DNA of 57,574 nucleotides from the NCBI GenBank assembly GCA_900469445.1, contig UBXM01000043.1:1-57574 (forward strand). The letters run 5' to 3'. The notes under the pieces are model-generated. The model was given only the letters and a program-made list of their open reading frames with translations. It had not been told where the DNA came from and made no database searches. The stretch's first letter is position 1, and each line of letters begins with the position of its first letter. The DNA comes from Hyphomicrobiales bacterium (GTDB lineage: Bacteria > Pseudomonadota > Alphaproteobacteria > Rhizobiales > Rhizobiaceae). This document shows, piece by piece, positions 16,054-23,467 of the stretch. The position numbers were made by a program, and so were the translations under genes.

Positions 16054-16841
16054 TGGAAATCTCCTTTCGCCGGCAGGTGCTCGAGCAGTGCCCGCGTCAG
16101 GTCGCTTGCCCGCTCACGGCCGGTCGGACCGGCGTCGTAGAAGGACAGGCCGGCCTGATCCGCGGCCTGAACTGCCGGATCGGAGGGCATTACCGCCAGG
16201 AGCCTGCTTGGTTCCACGCGGGCTGTGACGAAGGCCCGGTCCTGATCGGATGAGATCTTGTTGGCCACGTAGCAGACATTGCTGATCCCCAGTTCGCCGG
16301 CAAAATGTTCGATCTGTGCCGCGGTCTGGAAGCTGCGGGCACCAGGTTCGACGACGATGATCAGGAGGTCGACTGCTTCGACGGTGCCCCGGCCGAAATG
16401 CTCGATGCCGGCCTCCATGTCGATCAGCACGCATTCCTTCCTGCGGGTCAGGATATGGCGCAGCAGGGTTCTGACCAGCGCATGTTCTGGACAGACGCAG
16501 CCGGTTCCCGCGTGGTTGACGGTTCCCATCAACAGCATCTTCACGCCCTGATGCTCGACGCTGAAACCATCAGGAATGTCGTCGACCTTTGGATTGAGGA
16601 TGAAATGCGTCCCCGGGCCATCCGTGGCGCCGGTGCGCTCGCGCGCCAGATCGACCATTTTGGAGATCGGCTTGATATCCGCGAGCCTGCCGGCCGGCAC
16701 GCCGATCGACGACGCCAGATTGGCGTCTGGATCGGCGTCGATGGCGAGAACTTTCCAGCCATCGTCCGCCAGTGCGCGTGCGAGAAGCCCGACGATCGTG
16801 GACTTGCCGACACCGCCTTTCCCGGTCACCGCGATTTTCAT
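16044..16841 (-). CDS. cooC: CO dehydrogenase nickel-insertion ATPase CooC
   Basis: A 265-aa MinD/SIMIBI ATPase that loads nickel into the C-cluster of CooS. The deviant Walker A motif KGGVGKST sits at residues 8-15. The CooC nickel site CxC is visible as TGCVCPEH near residue 112. Also seen are VLIDMEAGIEHFGRG and the adenine-binding YVANKI. Its ATG overlaps the cooS stop as ATGA. The arrangement cooF-cooS-cooC-cooT is that of R. rubrum. Confidence 0.95.
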   Translation of the reverse strand: MKIAVTGKGGVGKSTIVGLLARALADDGWKVLAIDADPDANLASSIGVPAGRLADIKPISKMVDLARERTGATDGPGTHFILNPKVDDIPDGFSVEHQGVKMLLMGTVNHAGTGCVCPEHALVRTLLRHILTRRKECVLIDMEAGIEHFGRGTVEAVDLLIIVVEPGARSFQTAAQIEHFAGELGISNVCYVANKISSDQDRAFVTARVEPSRLLAVMPSDPAVQAADQAGLSFYDAGPTGRERASDLTRALLEHLPAKGDFQCA

Positions 16842-18805
16842 GATACGCGCTCCGGCAGCGTCGGCATGCGCAACGATCCGAGGGCCGGGCGCGGTGCGGG
16901 AGCGATATAGGTTTTCAGGCCAAGGCCGGCGCGTCGTTGCTGAATGGCGTCGAAAAGCTTGTCGGCGGCAAGCGCATGATCGGTCTCGACGATGAAATAA
17001 CCACCCAGCAGATCGCGAGCCGTATCGGTGACGAGGCCGCTCACCACATCCGAACCGACGATCGGCGGGATGGTGCCGAGATGGGTTGGAAGGCCGATAG
17101 TCACTGCCCAGCTGCCGATCACCACGGCCTTTTCGGTCATCGCTTCCGGTGCGCTGGCGACAAGCGGAAGGTCGGACAGATCGACGCCGAGACGGTTGGC
17201 GAGCGCCGTGCCAAGGGCGACGGCCCGACTGTTGTCGACGCAGGATCCCATATGCAGGACAAGTGGCAGAGGTCCGTTCATTCCGGCGGCTTCGCCAATC
17301 GCCGTCAGCGCGCCTTTCAGCCCTTCGCCGGCATATCGCCGCGTGGCTTCCTGCGTCATCAGGCCGGCCTTCGCATAGGCACCGGCGGCACAGCCGGTGG
17401 CGAGTACGAGGACATTGCGGGCCGCGAGCGACAGCGCGATATCCAGATAGGCGCTGTCCTGCTGCGTCTTGGTGTTGTTGCAGCCGGCGAATAGGACGAC
17501 ACCCTGGATATTGCCGTTGACGATATTGTCCACGAGCGGCTGAAGCGGATCGTCGGCGTTGATTTGGGAAAGTGCGGCCGTAATGGCTTCGACGCTGAAG
17601 CCGACAATCGCTTCTTGTTGGAAGTTCGGGATGTGGACCCGTCGCGGATCACGCTGCTTGAAGGCATCGATTGCCACGCGCAGGATCGACGCGGCATTCT
17701 CCGAAGCCCTGGTTTCGTCGAACTGCATATGAGTGGCGCCGGCGATCTTGTTCTGCTTGTCGGTGGTGATGATCCTGGTGTGGAAACATTCGGCGACACG
17801 CGGAAGCGACGGCATGATGCACTGCACGTCGAGGACCATGGCGTCCAGCGCGCCGGTCAGGATCGGTAGTTCCTGCGACAGGTAGTTCGTGGCGAGCGGG
17901 ATGCCATGGCGGACCATGATCTCGTTGCCGGTGCAGCAGATGCCGATGACGTTGAAACCATCCTTGGCGCCGGCGGCTATCGCTTCGGCCTGAAGATCGG
18001 CGGCGACGTCGCAGATGATGTCCGACAGAAGCGGGTTATGACCGTTGACGGCGATGTTGATGGCATCCTTTTTCAGGACGCCCATATTGGATGTCGTCTT
18101 GATCGGCTTCGGCGTGCCGAACAGGGTGTCGGAAAGTTCGGTAGCCAGCATTTGCAGACCGCCAAGGATGAGGTTGGTCGGATCGGCATCGCAGCCGAGA
18201 TGGGTGCGCGACATCGACTGCGCGACCGAGGCATCGATATTATGCGGCAGAAGCTCCAGCTCCTTCAGCTTTTTCAGCCGCGGAGCCGGCAATGAAGCCT
18301 GCAACCAGTTGCAGGGCTGGTCGTAGTCCTGGTTCTGGAAGTCGTTGAGCGTGATATCGGCGAGCTCGCGGACGATCGACATCAGGTCACGCCCATCGGT
18401 CTCGACGCCCAGCCGTTTGGCGACGACCATCAGCTTTTCCTGGTCGCGGATCGAATAGTCCTTCAGGTGGCCCTTGCTCAGATGCAGCATGGCAAGTGCG
18501 ATATGACGGCCGTGTTCGGAATGTGCCGCGGCACCGGCTGCCATCATGCGCACCATGTGACGGGCAACGATTGTGTCACGATCCGCGCCGCAGACACCGA
18601 GTTGCGGACCCTTGCCGAACGGGTCGATCCGGCAGGGCCCCTTCAGACAGATGCGGCAGCAAAGGCCGGTTGTGCCGAAACCGCATTGCGGCTGCTGGGC
18701 GACGTGGCGGCTCCAGGCGGTATCGATGCTTTGCGCTTCGGCAATCGCCAGCATTTCTGTGGCGGCGGGATCACACGAGCAGCTGGAGCAGTCTAGACAG
18801 GCCAT
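16838..18805 (-). CDS. cooS: Anaerobic Ni,Fe carbon monoxide dehydrogenase CooS
   Basis: A 655-aa catalytic subunit oxidising CO with water to CO2, two protons and two electrons. D- and B-cluster cysteines are in CGFGTTGLCCRICLKGPCR (C41, C49, C50, C53, C58) plus C72. All C-cluster ligands are visible: H256 (NGHNP), C291 (GICCTGNE), C329 (DVQC), C442 (FAGCNN), C472 (ATGC) and C522 (GSC), as is the catalytic lysine in PEAMTEKAV. Histidines of the proton channel occur near residues 95-101. The N-terminus carries four extra cysteines in CLDCSSCSC. GGAGG precedes the start. No acetyl-CoA synthase gene is linked, so the role is respiratory. Confidence 0.97.
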   Translation of the reverse strand: MACLDCSSCSCDPAATEMLAIAEAQSIDTAWSRHVAQQPQCGFGTTGLCCRICLKGPCRIDPFGKGPQLGVCGADRDTIVARHMVRMMAAGAAAHSEHGRHIALAMLHLSKGHLKDYSIRDQEKLMVVAKRLGVETDGRDLMSIVRELADITLNDFQNQDYDQPCNWLQASLPAPRLKKLKELELLPHNIDASVAQSMSRTHLGCDADPTNLILGGLQMLATELSDTLFGTPKPIKTTSNMGVLKKDAINIAVNGHNPLLSDIICDVAADLQAEAIAAGAKDGFNVIGICCTGNEIMVRHGIPLATNYLSQELPILTGALDAMVLDVQCIMPSLPRVAECFHTRIITTDKQNKIAGATHMQFDETRASENAASILRVAIDAFKQRDPRRVHIPNFQQEAIVGFSVEAITAALSQINADDPLQPLVDNIVNGNIQGVVLFAGCNNTKTQQDSAYLDIALSLAARNVLVLATGCAAGAYAKAGLMTQEATRRYAGEGLKGALTAIGEAAGMNGPLPLVLHMGSCVDNSRAVALGTALANRLGVDLSDLPLVASAPEAMTEKAVVIGSWAVTIGLPTHLGTIPPIVGSDVVSGLVTDTARDLLGGYFIVETDHALAADKLFDAIQQRRAGLGLKTYIAPAPRPALGSLRMPTLPERVS

Positions 18806-18821
18806 GAGTGAGCCTCCTCAA

Positions 18822-19403
18822 TTAGAGCGAAATACGAATGGAACGGTGGGACTGGGCGATCTCGCGAGCACGGGCGAGCCTGAGCGCATCCCGATAGGCG
18901 TTGACGTCGACCATCTTGATTGCCTTGGTGGGGCAGGATTCGACACAGGCCGGATCGGCCTTGCCGGTGCTTGCCCGCCACTCGACGCAGAGGTCGCATT
19001 TCTTGGCGACGCCGCGATTGGTGAGTGATGTCGCCTTCTGTCTCTCTTCGGAACGCACCGTGATGGCACCGAAGGGACAGACCATGACGCAGAGCTTGCA
19101 GCCGATGCACTGCTGTTCGACGATCTGGATCTGACCCTTGGCCTGGTGGCAGGCACCGGTCGGACAGACCAGCGTGCAGGGCGCATCCTCGCACTGGCGG
19201 CACTGCATCGGCATTGTCGCGCCATCGACAGAGACAACCTGATTGCGGGCATGCAGCGGAAGATGCGCGGCAACGGCGCCGACGATATCTAGCCCTTCAC
19301 CGCCATGCGCTACCGCGCAGGCCAGTTCGCAAGAGTGGCAGCCCAGACAGCGATCCGGCTCCGCGTAGATGATGACGTTTTCCTTGACTTGCGTTTGCTG
19401 CAT
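18822..19403 (-). CDS. cooF: Ferredoxin-like electron carrier CooF
   Basis: A 193-aa iron-sulfur protein of the DMSO-reductase beta-subunit type, with four [4Fe-4S] cysteine groups: CLGCHSCELAC (residues 19-29), CRQCEDAPCTLVCP, CIGCKLCVMVCP, and CDLCVEW...CVESCP. In R. rubrum CooF links CooS to the hydrogenase, and the pairing here is the same, 16 bp before cooS. A CTGGAGAA ribosome-binding site precedes the start. hypA lies 33 bp upstream and is probably the first gene of the transcript. Confidence 0.95.
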   Translation of the reverse strand: MQQTQVKENVIIYAEPDRCLGCHSCELACAVAHGGEGLDIVGAVAAHLPLHARNQVVSVDGATMPMQCRQCEDAPCTLVCPTGACHQAKGQIQIVEQQCIGCKLCVMVCPFGAITVRSEERQKATSLTNRGVAKKCDLCVEWRASTGKADPACVESCPTKAIKMVDVNAYRDALRLARAREIAQSHRSIRISL

Positions 19404-19436
19404 CTTCCGTTCTCCAGGTCCGCCTCGTCCGTGTTC

Positions 19437-19787
19437 CTATGCGTCACAGGCGCAGACGACGATTTCATCGACAGTCATCCCTTCCGACGGCTGGATCCTC
19501 ACGTCGCTGCCGTGGCAGGATCCGCATCGAAAACGCGCGTCTGCGACCAGAATGTCGTCGCATTGCCGGCAGTAGACGCGCACCGGCCGTTGGTTGATCC
19601 TGAGTTGGGCGCCGGCCATGATCGTGTTTTCGGCCAACAGGCCGAATGATGACTGCAGCACGCTCGGCTCTATGCCTTGCAGCCCGCCGATGGTCATTGC
19701 GATCTCGGTGACCCTGCCGCCACCACGGCGAAGGGCCTCCTCGCTGACGACCTTCATCAGGGCGCAGGTGATCGTGATCTCGTGCAT
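19437..19787 (-). CDS. hypA: Hydrogenase nickel metallochaperone HypA
   Basis: A 116-aa HypA: His2 of MHEITI is the nickel ligand, and the zinc site is formed by CRQC and CGSC near residues 74 and 88. It hands nickel to the hydrogenase large subunit together with HypB, whose gene is 4.6 kb downstream in the same block. A CooA-box candidate lies about 70 bp upstream of its start, so it appears to lead the hypA-cooFSCT operon. Confidence 0.93.
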   Translation of the reverse strand: MHEITITCALMKVVSEEALRRGGGRVTEIAMTIGGLQGIEPSVLQSSFGLLAENTIMAGAQLRINQRPVRVYCRQCDDILVADARFRCGSCHGSDVRIQPSEGMTVDEIVVCACDA

Positions 19788-19821
19788 GTCTGCGACGCTC
19801 CAACCTCTCTCCTTGAAAACC

Positions 19822-19827
19822 GGATTA
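19822..19827 (-). promoter_or_regulatory. -10-like hexamer of hypA-cooF promoter
   Basis: TAATCC on the minus strand. Its first base lies 29.5 bp from the centre of the CooA-box candidate at 19849-19864. If it is the -10 box, the CooA site is centred near -41.5, the classical position for an activator touching RNA polymerase. Confidence 0.4.
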
Positions 19828-19848
19828 CGCTCGTCCGGACGAAGGTTC

Positions 19849-19864
19849 TGTCAGCCAGACGACA
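19849..19864 (-). promoter_or_regulatory. CooA-box candidate upstream of hypA-cooF
   Basis: TGTCAGCCAGACGACA: half-sites TGTCA and CGACA separated by six bases, fitting the two-fold CooA pattern TGTCR-N6-YGACA that I recall from R. rubrum. It lies between the cooH terminator and hypA. Confidence 0.75.
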
Positions 19865-19890
19865 AACCCGGCGGCTAAAGGGTTTCTGCG

Positions 19891-19933
19891 TCAAAACGCG
19901 CATGGCGTGCGCATTTTTGGTGCACACGCCATG
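19891..19933 (-). terminator. Intrinsic terminator after cooH
   Basis: CATGGCGTG and CACGCCATG form a nine-pair stem (19901-19909 with 19925-19933). On the minus strand it is followed by CGCGTTTTGAC. It would end the cooMKLXUH transcript before the hypA-cooF promoter. Confidence 0.6.
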
Positions 19934-19961
19934 TCAAACGGATCAATCAGGTGGAGGCTGC

Positions 19962-21047
19962 CTATCGCTCGGTACAGGAAATGCAGGGGTCGATGCTGTT
20001 GACGATCAGCGGAATGTCGGAAATGCGATCGCCGACCATCATCACTTCAAGCGCGTCCCAGTTCATGTAGGTGGGAACACGCCACTTGACGCGTGCCGGA
20101 ATGTCGGTGCCATCAGTCTTCAGGTAATAGATCAGCTCGCCGCGCGGGGCCTCGACCTTGGTGATCGCCTCGCCGGCAGGGATGAAGGGCAGTGGCCCGG
20201 CAGTCAGCGGCCCCTCCGGCAATTCGCGCAGGCACAGCCGCATCAGACGGATCGCCTCGACGACCTCTCTCAGCCGCACCATCGCCCGCGACCACACATC
20301 GCCGTCCGGATAGGTTATCACCTCGACGTCGAGCCGATCGTAAACGGCATAGGGTGCGGCCGTACGGACGTCGTAGGCATAGCCGGATCCGCGCGCGACC
20401 GGTCCCATCAGCCCATAATCGATACATTGCTCACGGTTGATCACGCCAACGCCGCGGGTGCGGGACAGGATCGACGCATTGGTCTCGTAGAGGGGAATGA
20501 TCTCCTTGACGAGGATCGGCTCCAGTCGGTTGAGCTGGCCGATGACGTAGGCGGCGCCTGCCTCGTCGATATCGAACTTGACGCCGCCGATGACGTTGGC
20601 GGCGAGGTCCATTCGGTTGCCGAACACGGTTTCCTTGGTGTCCTGCATGATCTCGCGGGCTTCCATGACATGCATGAACAGCGACTCGAAGCCGACGATA
20701 TGGGCGAGGATCGCCACATTGAACATGTTGGATGCGGCGCGTTTGATCTCGTCGGCTATCACCCGCAGATACTGGGCCCGTTCCGGCACCTCGATGCCGG
20801 CGATCTTTTCCAGCCCCATGCAATAGGCCTGCGGGTGACTGTTGGAGCAGAGCGAGCATACCCGCTCGATCAGCGCCAGGTTCTGGTAGATGTTGCGTTT
20901 TGCCGTCAGATATTCGATGCCGCGATGGACGTGGCCGGCGGTGATCTCGATACCCGCCACCTGCTCACCCTCCACGTGGATGCGGAAATACATCGGCTCC
21001 TCGAGAGAGACGTGAAGCGGGCCGACAGGCATATCAAAGGATTTCAT
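19962..21047 (-). CDS. cooH: Energy-converting [NiFe]-hydrogenase large subunit CooH
   Basis: A 361-aa NuoD-like catalytic subunit that reduces protons to H2. Unlike NuoD it keeps both nickel-binding pairs: RVCSLCSNSH (C64, C67) and DPCISC (C355, C358). The protein stops three residues later (TER), so it lacks the C-terminal extension that is cut off in most [NiFe]-hydrogenases; R. rubrum CooH is likewise 361 aa and unprocessed. Other family segments are HRGIEYL and GGVKFDIDEAG. It overlaps cooU by ATGA and is the last gene before a terminator. Confidence 0.96.
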   Translation of the reverse strand: MKSFDMPVGPLHVSLEEPMYFRIHVEGEQVAGIEITAGHVHRGIEYLTAKRNIYQNLALIERVCSLCSNSHPQAYCMGLEKIAGIEVPERAQYLRVIADEIKRAASNMFNVAILAHIVGFESLFMHVMEAREIMQDTKETVFGNRMDLAANVIGGVKFDIDEAGAAYVIGQLNRLEPILVKEIIPLYETNASILSRTRGVGVINREQCIDYGLMGPVARGSGYAYDVRTAAPYAVYDRLDVEVITYPDGDVWSRAMVRLREVVEAIRLMRLCLRELPEGPLTAGPLPFIPAGEAITKVEAPRGELIYYLKTDGTDIPARVKWRVPTYMNWDALEVMMVGDRISDIPLIVNSIDPCISCTER

Positions 21048-21562
21048 CTGGATTTCTCCCGATCGACGATCAGTTTCTCGAACAGCATCGTCGTGCTTGC
21101 GGCATTGGACAGGACGGAAAGCGGGATAAGCCGCTGCATCACCCGGCGATCGACGGTCTCGTCGAGGAACAGGCGCTGATTATTGCTGCGTCCGCTGACA
21201 TGAAGATCGTAGAGTTCCATGAATTCGCGCTCATGCCAGTCGGCATTGCGGAACAGGGGCACGATGGTTTCGACGCTGCCGCCGCGCTCGACCTCGACCT
21301 TGAGGGTCAGTGTGCTTCCCTCGATGTCGAAATGATAGGCGATGGTGTTGATGTCACCGGGTTGATCCGCCAGCGCGGTAATCATGCTCAGCCGCGCACC
21401 GATCGCCTTCAGCGAGCGGGCGGATGCAGCAAGGTCCTTGCCATGCGCGAGCGTGATCCAGCCCGTCACACGACCGGCCTTCTCCTCTACAAACGAAAAG
21501 TCTCCCGGGATCGTCCGGGCGACCGATATTATAAGTTCGAAAATGCTTGCGTCTTCGCTCAT
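21044..21562 (-). CDS. cooU: Energy-converting hydrogenase subunit CooU (NuoC-like)
   Basis: A 172-aa 30-kDa-type subunit that supports the catalytic CooH/CooL pair on the membrane face. The NuoC hallmark is present as ADWHEREFMELYDLHVSGR near residue 110. It starts at ATG 21562, overlapping the cooX stop by 4 bp; the open frame extends further upstream but runs antisense-like through cooX and has no start signal. It ends overlapping cooH. Confidence 0.9.
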   Translation of the reverse strand: MSEDASIFELIISVARTIPGDFSFVEEKAGRVTGWITLAHGKDLAASARSLKAIGARLSMITALADQPGDINTIAYHFDIEGSTLTLKVEVERGGSVETIVPLFRNADWHEREFMELYDLHVSGRSNNQRLFLDETVDRRVMQRLIPLSVLSNAASTTMLFEKLIVDREKSR

Positions 21563-22059
21563 ACCGCTTCTCCGATGTAGCTCACCTTGCGCCGGCAATC
21601 CGGGCACATGTTCATCAATCGCTCGGACCGTGGATTGGCGCCCTTGAAGGCCAGCTGATGCAGCATCGGTCCGCCCGGCTGCAGGCGTTTGCCGCAGGAT
21701 GTGCATTCTCGGTAGGGAACGACCGCGTGGTCGACCTGCTCGTATTTTTCTTCCTGCAGATGCGACAGATGCCAGTTGTTGCTGAGCTTGATCGCCTTGG
21801 TCGGGCAATAATGGGCGCACAGACCGCAGGAAATGCAGGTGTTGTGCCAGATGAGGAAATGCAATCCATCTTCCTTTTCGGAAAAACGGATGGCTCCACC
21901 GGCGCAGACATGTTCGCACATGTTGCAGCCCACGCAACTGGTTTCGTCGAACGTCACCTTGCCGCGATAGGCGTCGGGCGTCGTCGCCTCGCCGAAGGGA
22001 AAAGCCTCGGTTGCCGGTCCCTTGCGCAGATTGTCGAGGAGGATCTTCAAGAATGCCAT
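21559..22059 (-). CDS. cooX: Energy-converting hydrogenase ferredoxin subunit CooX (NuoI-like)
   Basis: A 166-aa subunit with two [4Fe-4S] groups, CVGCNMCEHVC (near residue 42) and CISCGLCAHYCP (near 75), carrying electrons from CooF towards CooL. The C-terminal third holds two further pairs, CTSC and CPDC, that look like a zinc ribbon. Its position between cooL and cooU matches R. rubrum. It overlaps cooU by ATGA and follows cooL by 9 bp. Confidence 0.93.
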   Translation of the reverse strand: MAFLKILLDNLRKGPATEAFPFGEATTPDAYRGKVTFDETSCVGCNMCEHVCAGGAIRFSEKEDGLHFLIWHNTCISCGLCAHYCPTKAIKLSNNWHLSHLQEEKYEQVDHAVVPYRECTSCGKRLQPGGPMLHQLAFKGANPRSERLMNMCPDCRRKVSYIGEAV

Positions 22060-22068
22060 GACCGTCTC

Positions 22069-22497
22069 CTATGCCCGCTTCGCCCAGATCTCGATCGCCT
22101 TGGCGATACCTTCGATGATGGCCTGCGGGCGGGGTGGACAACCCGGCACGTTGACATCCACCGGCAGGTAGCGGTCGATCGGTCCTTCGATCGCATAGCT
22201 CTCGCGAAAAACGCCGCCGGAGATCGGACAGACGCCGATTGCGACCGTAACCTTCGGATCGGGGATTTCGTCATAGACGCGCAGCACCTTGTCCTTGACG
22301 CGGGCCGTCAGCGGCCCGGTGATCAGCACGATGTCGGCGTGTTTGGGACTGCCGCAATACTGGCAGCCGAGGCGCTCCACGTCGTAGCGCGGGATGCACG
22401 CGGTCGTCGCAAGCTCGACGTCACAGCCGTTGCAGGAGCCTGCATTGATCCGATAGAGCCAGGGCGATTTGCGGGCGGCCTTGGAAAGGAAGTCCAT
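22069..22497 (-). CDS. cooL: Energy-converting hydrogenase small subunit CooL (NuoB-like)
   Basis: A 142-aa small subunit holding the proximal [4Fe-4S] cluster next to the NiFe centre. Ligands are visible in GSCNGCDVE, GVCPISGG and VPGCPPRP, with an additional LGCQYCG. I start at ATG 22497 (MDFLSKAARKSPW), the usual short form; an upstream frame would intrude on cooK. The gene sits 10 bp after cooK and 9 bp before cooX. Confidence 0.94.
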   Translation of the reverse strand: MDFLSKAARKSPWLYRINAGSCNGCDVELATTACIPRYDVERLGCQYCGSPKHADIVLITGPLTARVKDKVLRVYDEIPDPKVTVAIGVCPISGGVFRESYAIEGPIDRYLPVDVNVPGCPPRPQAIIEGIAKAIEIWAKRA

Positions 22498-22507
22498 GGT
22501 CGATCTC

Positions 22508-23467
22508 CTAGAAACGTGCAATGGCGAGGGCGAGCCCGGCAAAACCGAGCAGTTCCGGCCATTTGAGATAAAAAAGCACGGCCTGGTCGATCCGCATGCG
22601 GCCGACGGCTGCCTTCAGCAGCGACACGGCGAGCACCAGCACCAGGCACTTGATGATGAAGACGAGCAGGCCCGCGAGGCCGGCGGGCCCGTTCGGGAAG
22701 AACAGTGCGATACCGAGCCCCAGAACGACGACCGCCTTGGTCACCGACATCATCTTCATCAATCCCAGCGGCGGGCCGGAATATTCCACCAGCGGCCCTT
22801 CCAGAATTTCCGATTCCGCCTCGGGAATATCGAAAGGCGCGATGCCGAGATTGGCGGGAATGAAGCAGAGATAGGTGAGAAGCGCCGGCCACATCCAGGG
22901 ATCGAACAGGAACGCACCATGTTGCTGCTGGTAGCGGACGATCTCCGTGAGGTTGAGGAGGACCGGTTGCCCCGTAAGGGCACCGGCATAAAGCGCCACC
23001 GAAACCAGCGACAGCAGGATCGGCCCTTCATAAGCCAGGACGATCGCCATTTCGCGGGAGAAGCCGATTGCCCCATAGGGCGAGCCGGATGCGGATCCGG
23101 CGAGCATCAGCGACACGGCGGGGATCGATATCAGGTAGAACAAAACGACGAGATTGCCGAGAAGCGGGCTCGGTTCGAAGAAGCCGGCGATGGGGATCAT
23201 TCCTGCCGCGACCGCCATGCTGGCCAATCCTGCGACGGGCACGGCCAGAAACACGAAGGCATTGGCCGTGTCGGGAATGAGCGTGCGCTTACGCATCAGC
23301 TTCAGCAGGTCGTAAAAGGGTTGCACGAGTGGAGGGCCGATGCGGCGCTGCAGGCGTGCAATCGCGCGCCGTTCGACGCCTTTCAGCGCCAAGCCCAGCA
23401 CCAGGGCGAACAGGCCGCCGGGAAAGACCAGGACGGTGGCTAGGGTCCAGAGCGTTTCAGTGGTCAT
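22508..23467 (-). CDS. cooK: Energy-converting hydrogenase membrane subunit CooK (NuoH-like)
   Basis: A 319-aa integral membrane protein of the NuoH/HycD family with about eight hydrophobic segments. The conserved cytoplasmic loop RRIGPPLVQPFYDLLKL occurs near residue 42, and the acidic loop FDIPEAESEILEGPLVEYSG near 220. It anchors the hydrogenase module to the proton-pumping CooM. Its start overlaps the cooM stop by 11 bp. Confidence 0.94.
   Translation of the reverse strand: MTTETLWTLATVLVFPGGLFALVLGLALKGVERRAIARLQRRIGPPLVQPFYDLLKLMRKRTLIPDTANAFVFLAVPVAGLASMAVAAGMIPIAGFFEPSPLLGNLVVLFYLISIPAVSLMLAGSASGSPYGAIGFSREMAIVLAYEGPILLSLVSVALYAGALTGQPVLLNLTEIVRYQQQHGAFLFDPWMWPALLTYLCFIPANLGIAPFDIPEAESEILEGPLVEYSGPPLGLMKMMSVTKAVVVLGLGIALFFPNGPAGLAGLLVFIIKCLVLVLAVSLLKAAVGRMRIDQAVLFYLKWPELLGFAGLALAIARF

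Noticed and set aside
16838..18805. Acetogenic CODH/acetyl-CoA synthase
   Set aside because: No acsB, acsC, acsD or acsE gene is linked; the neighbours cooF, cooC, cooT and CooMKLXUH indicate the hydrogenogenic type.
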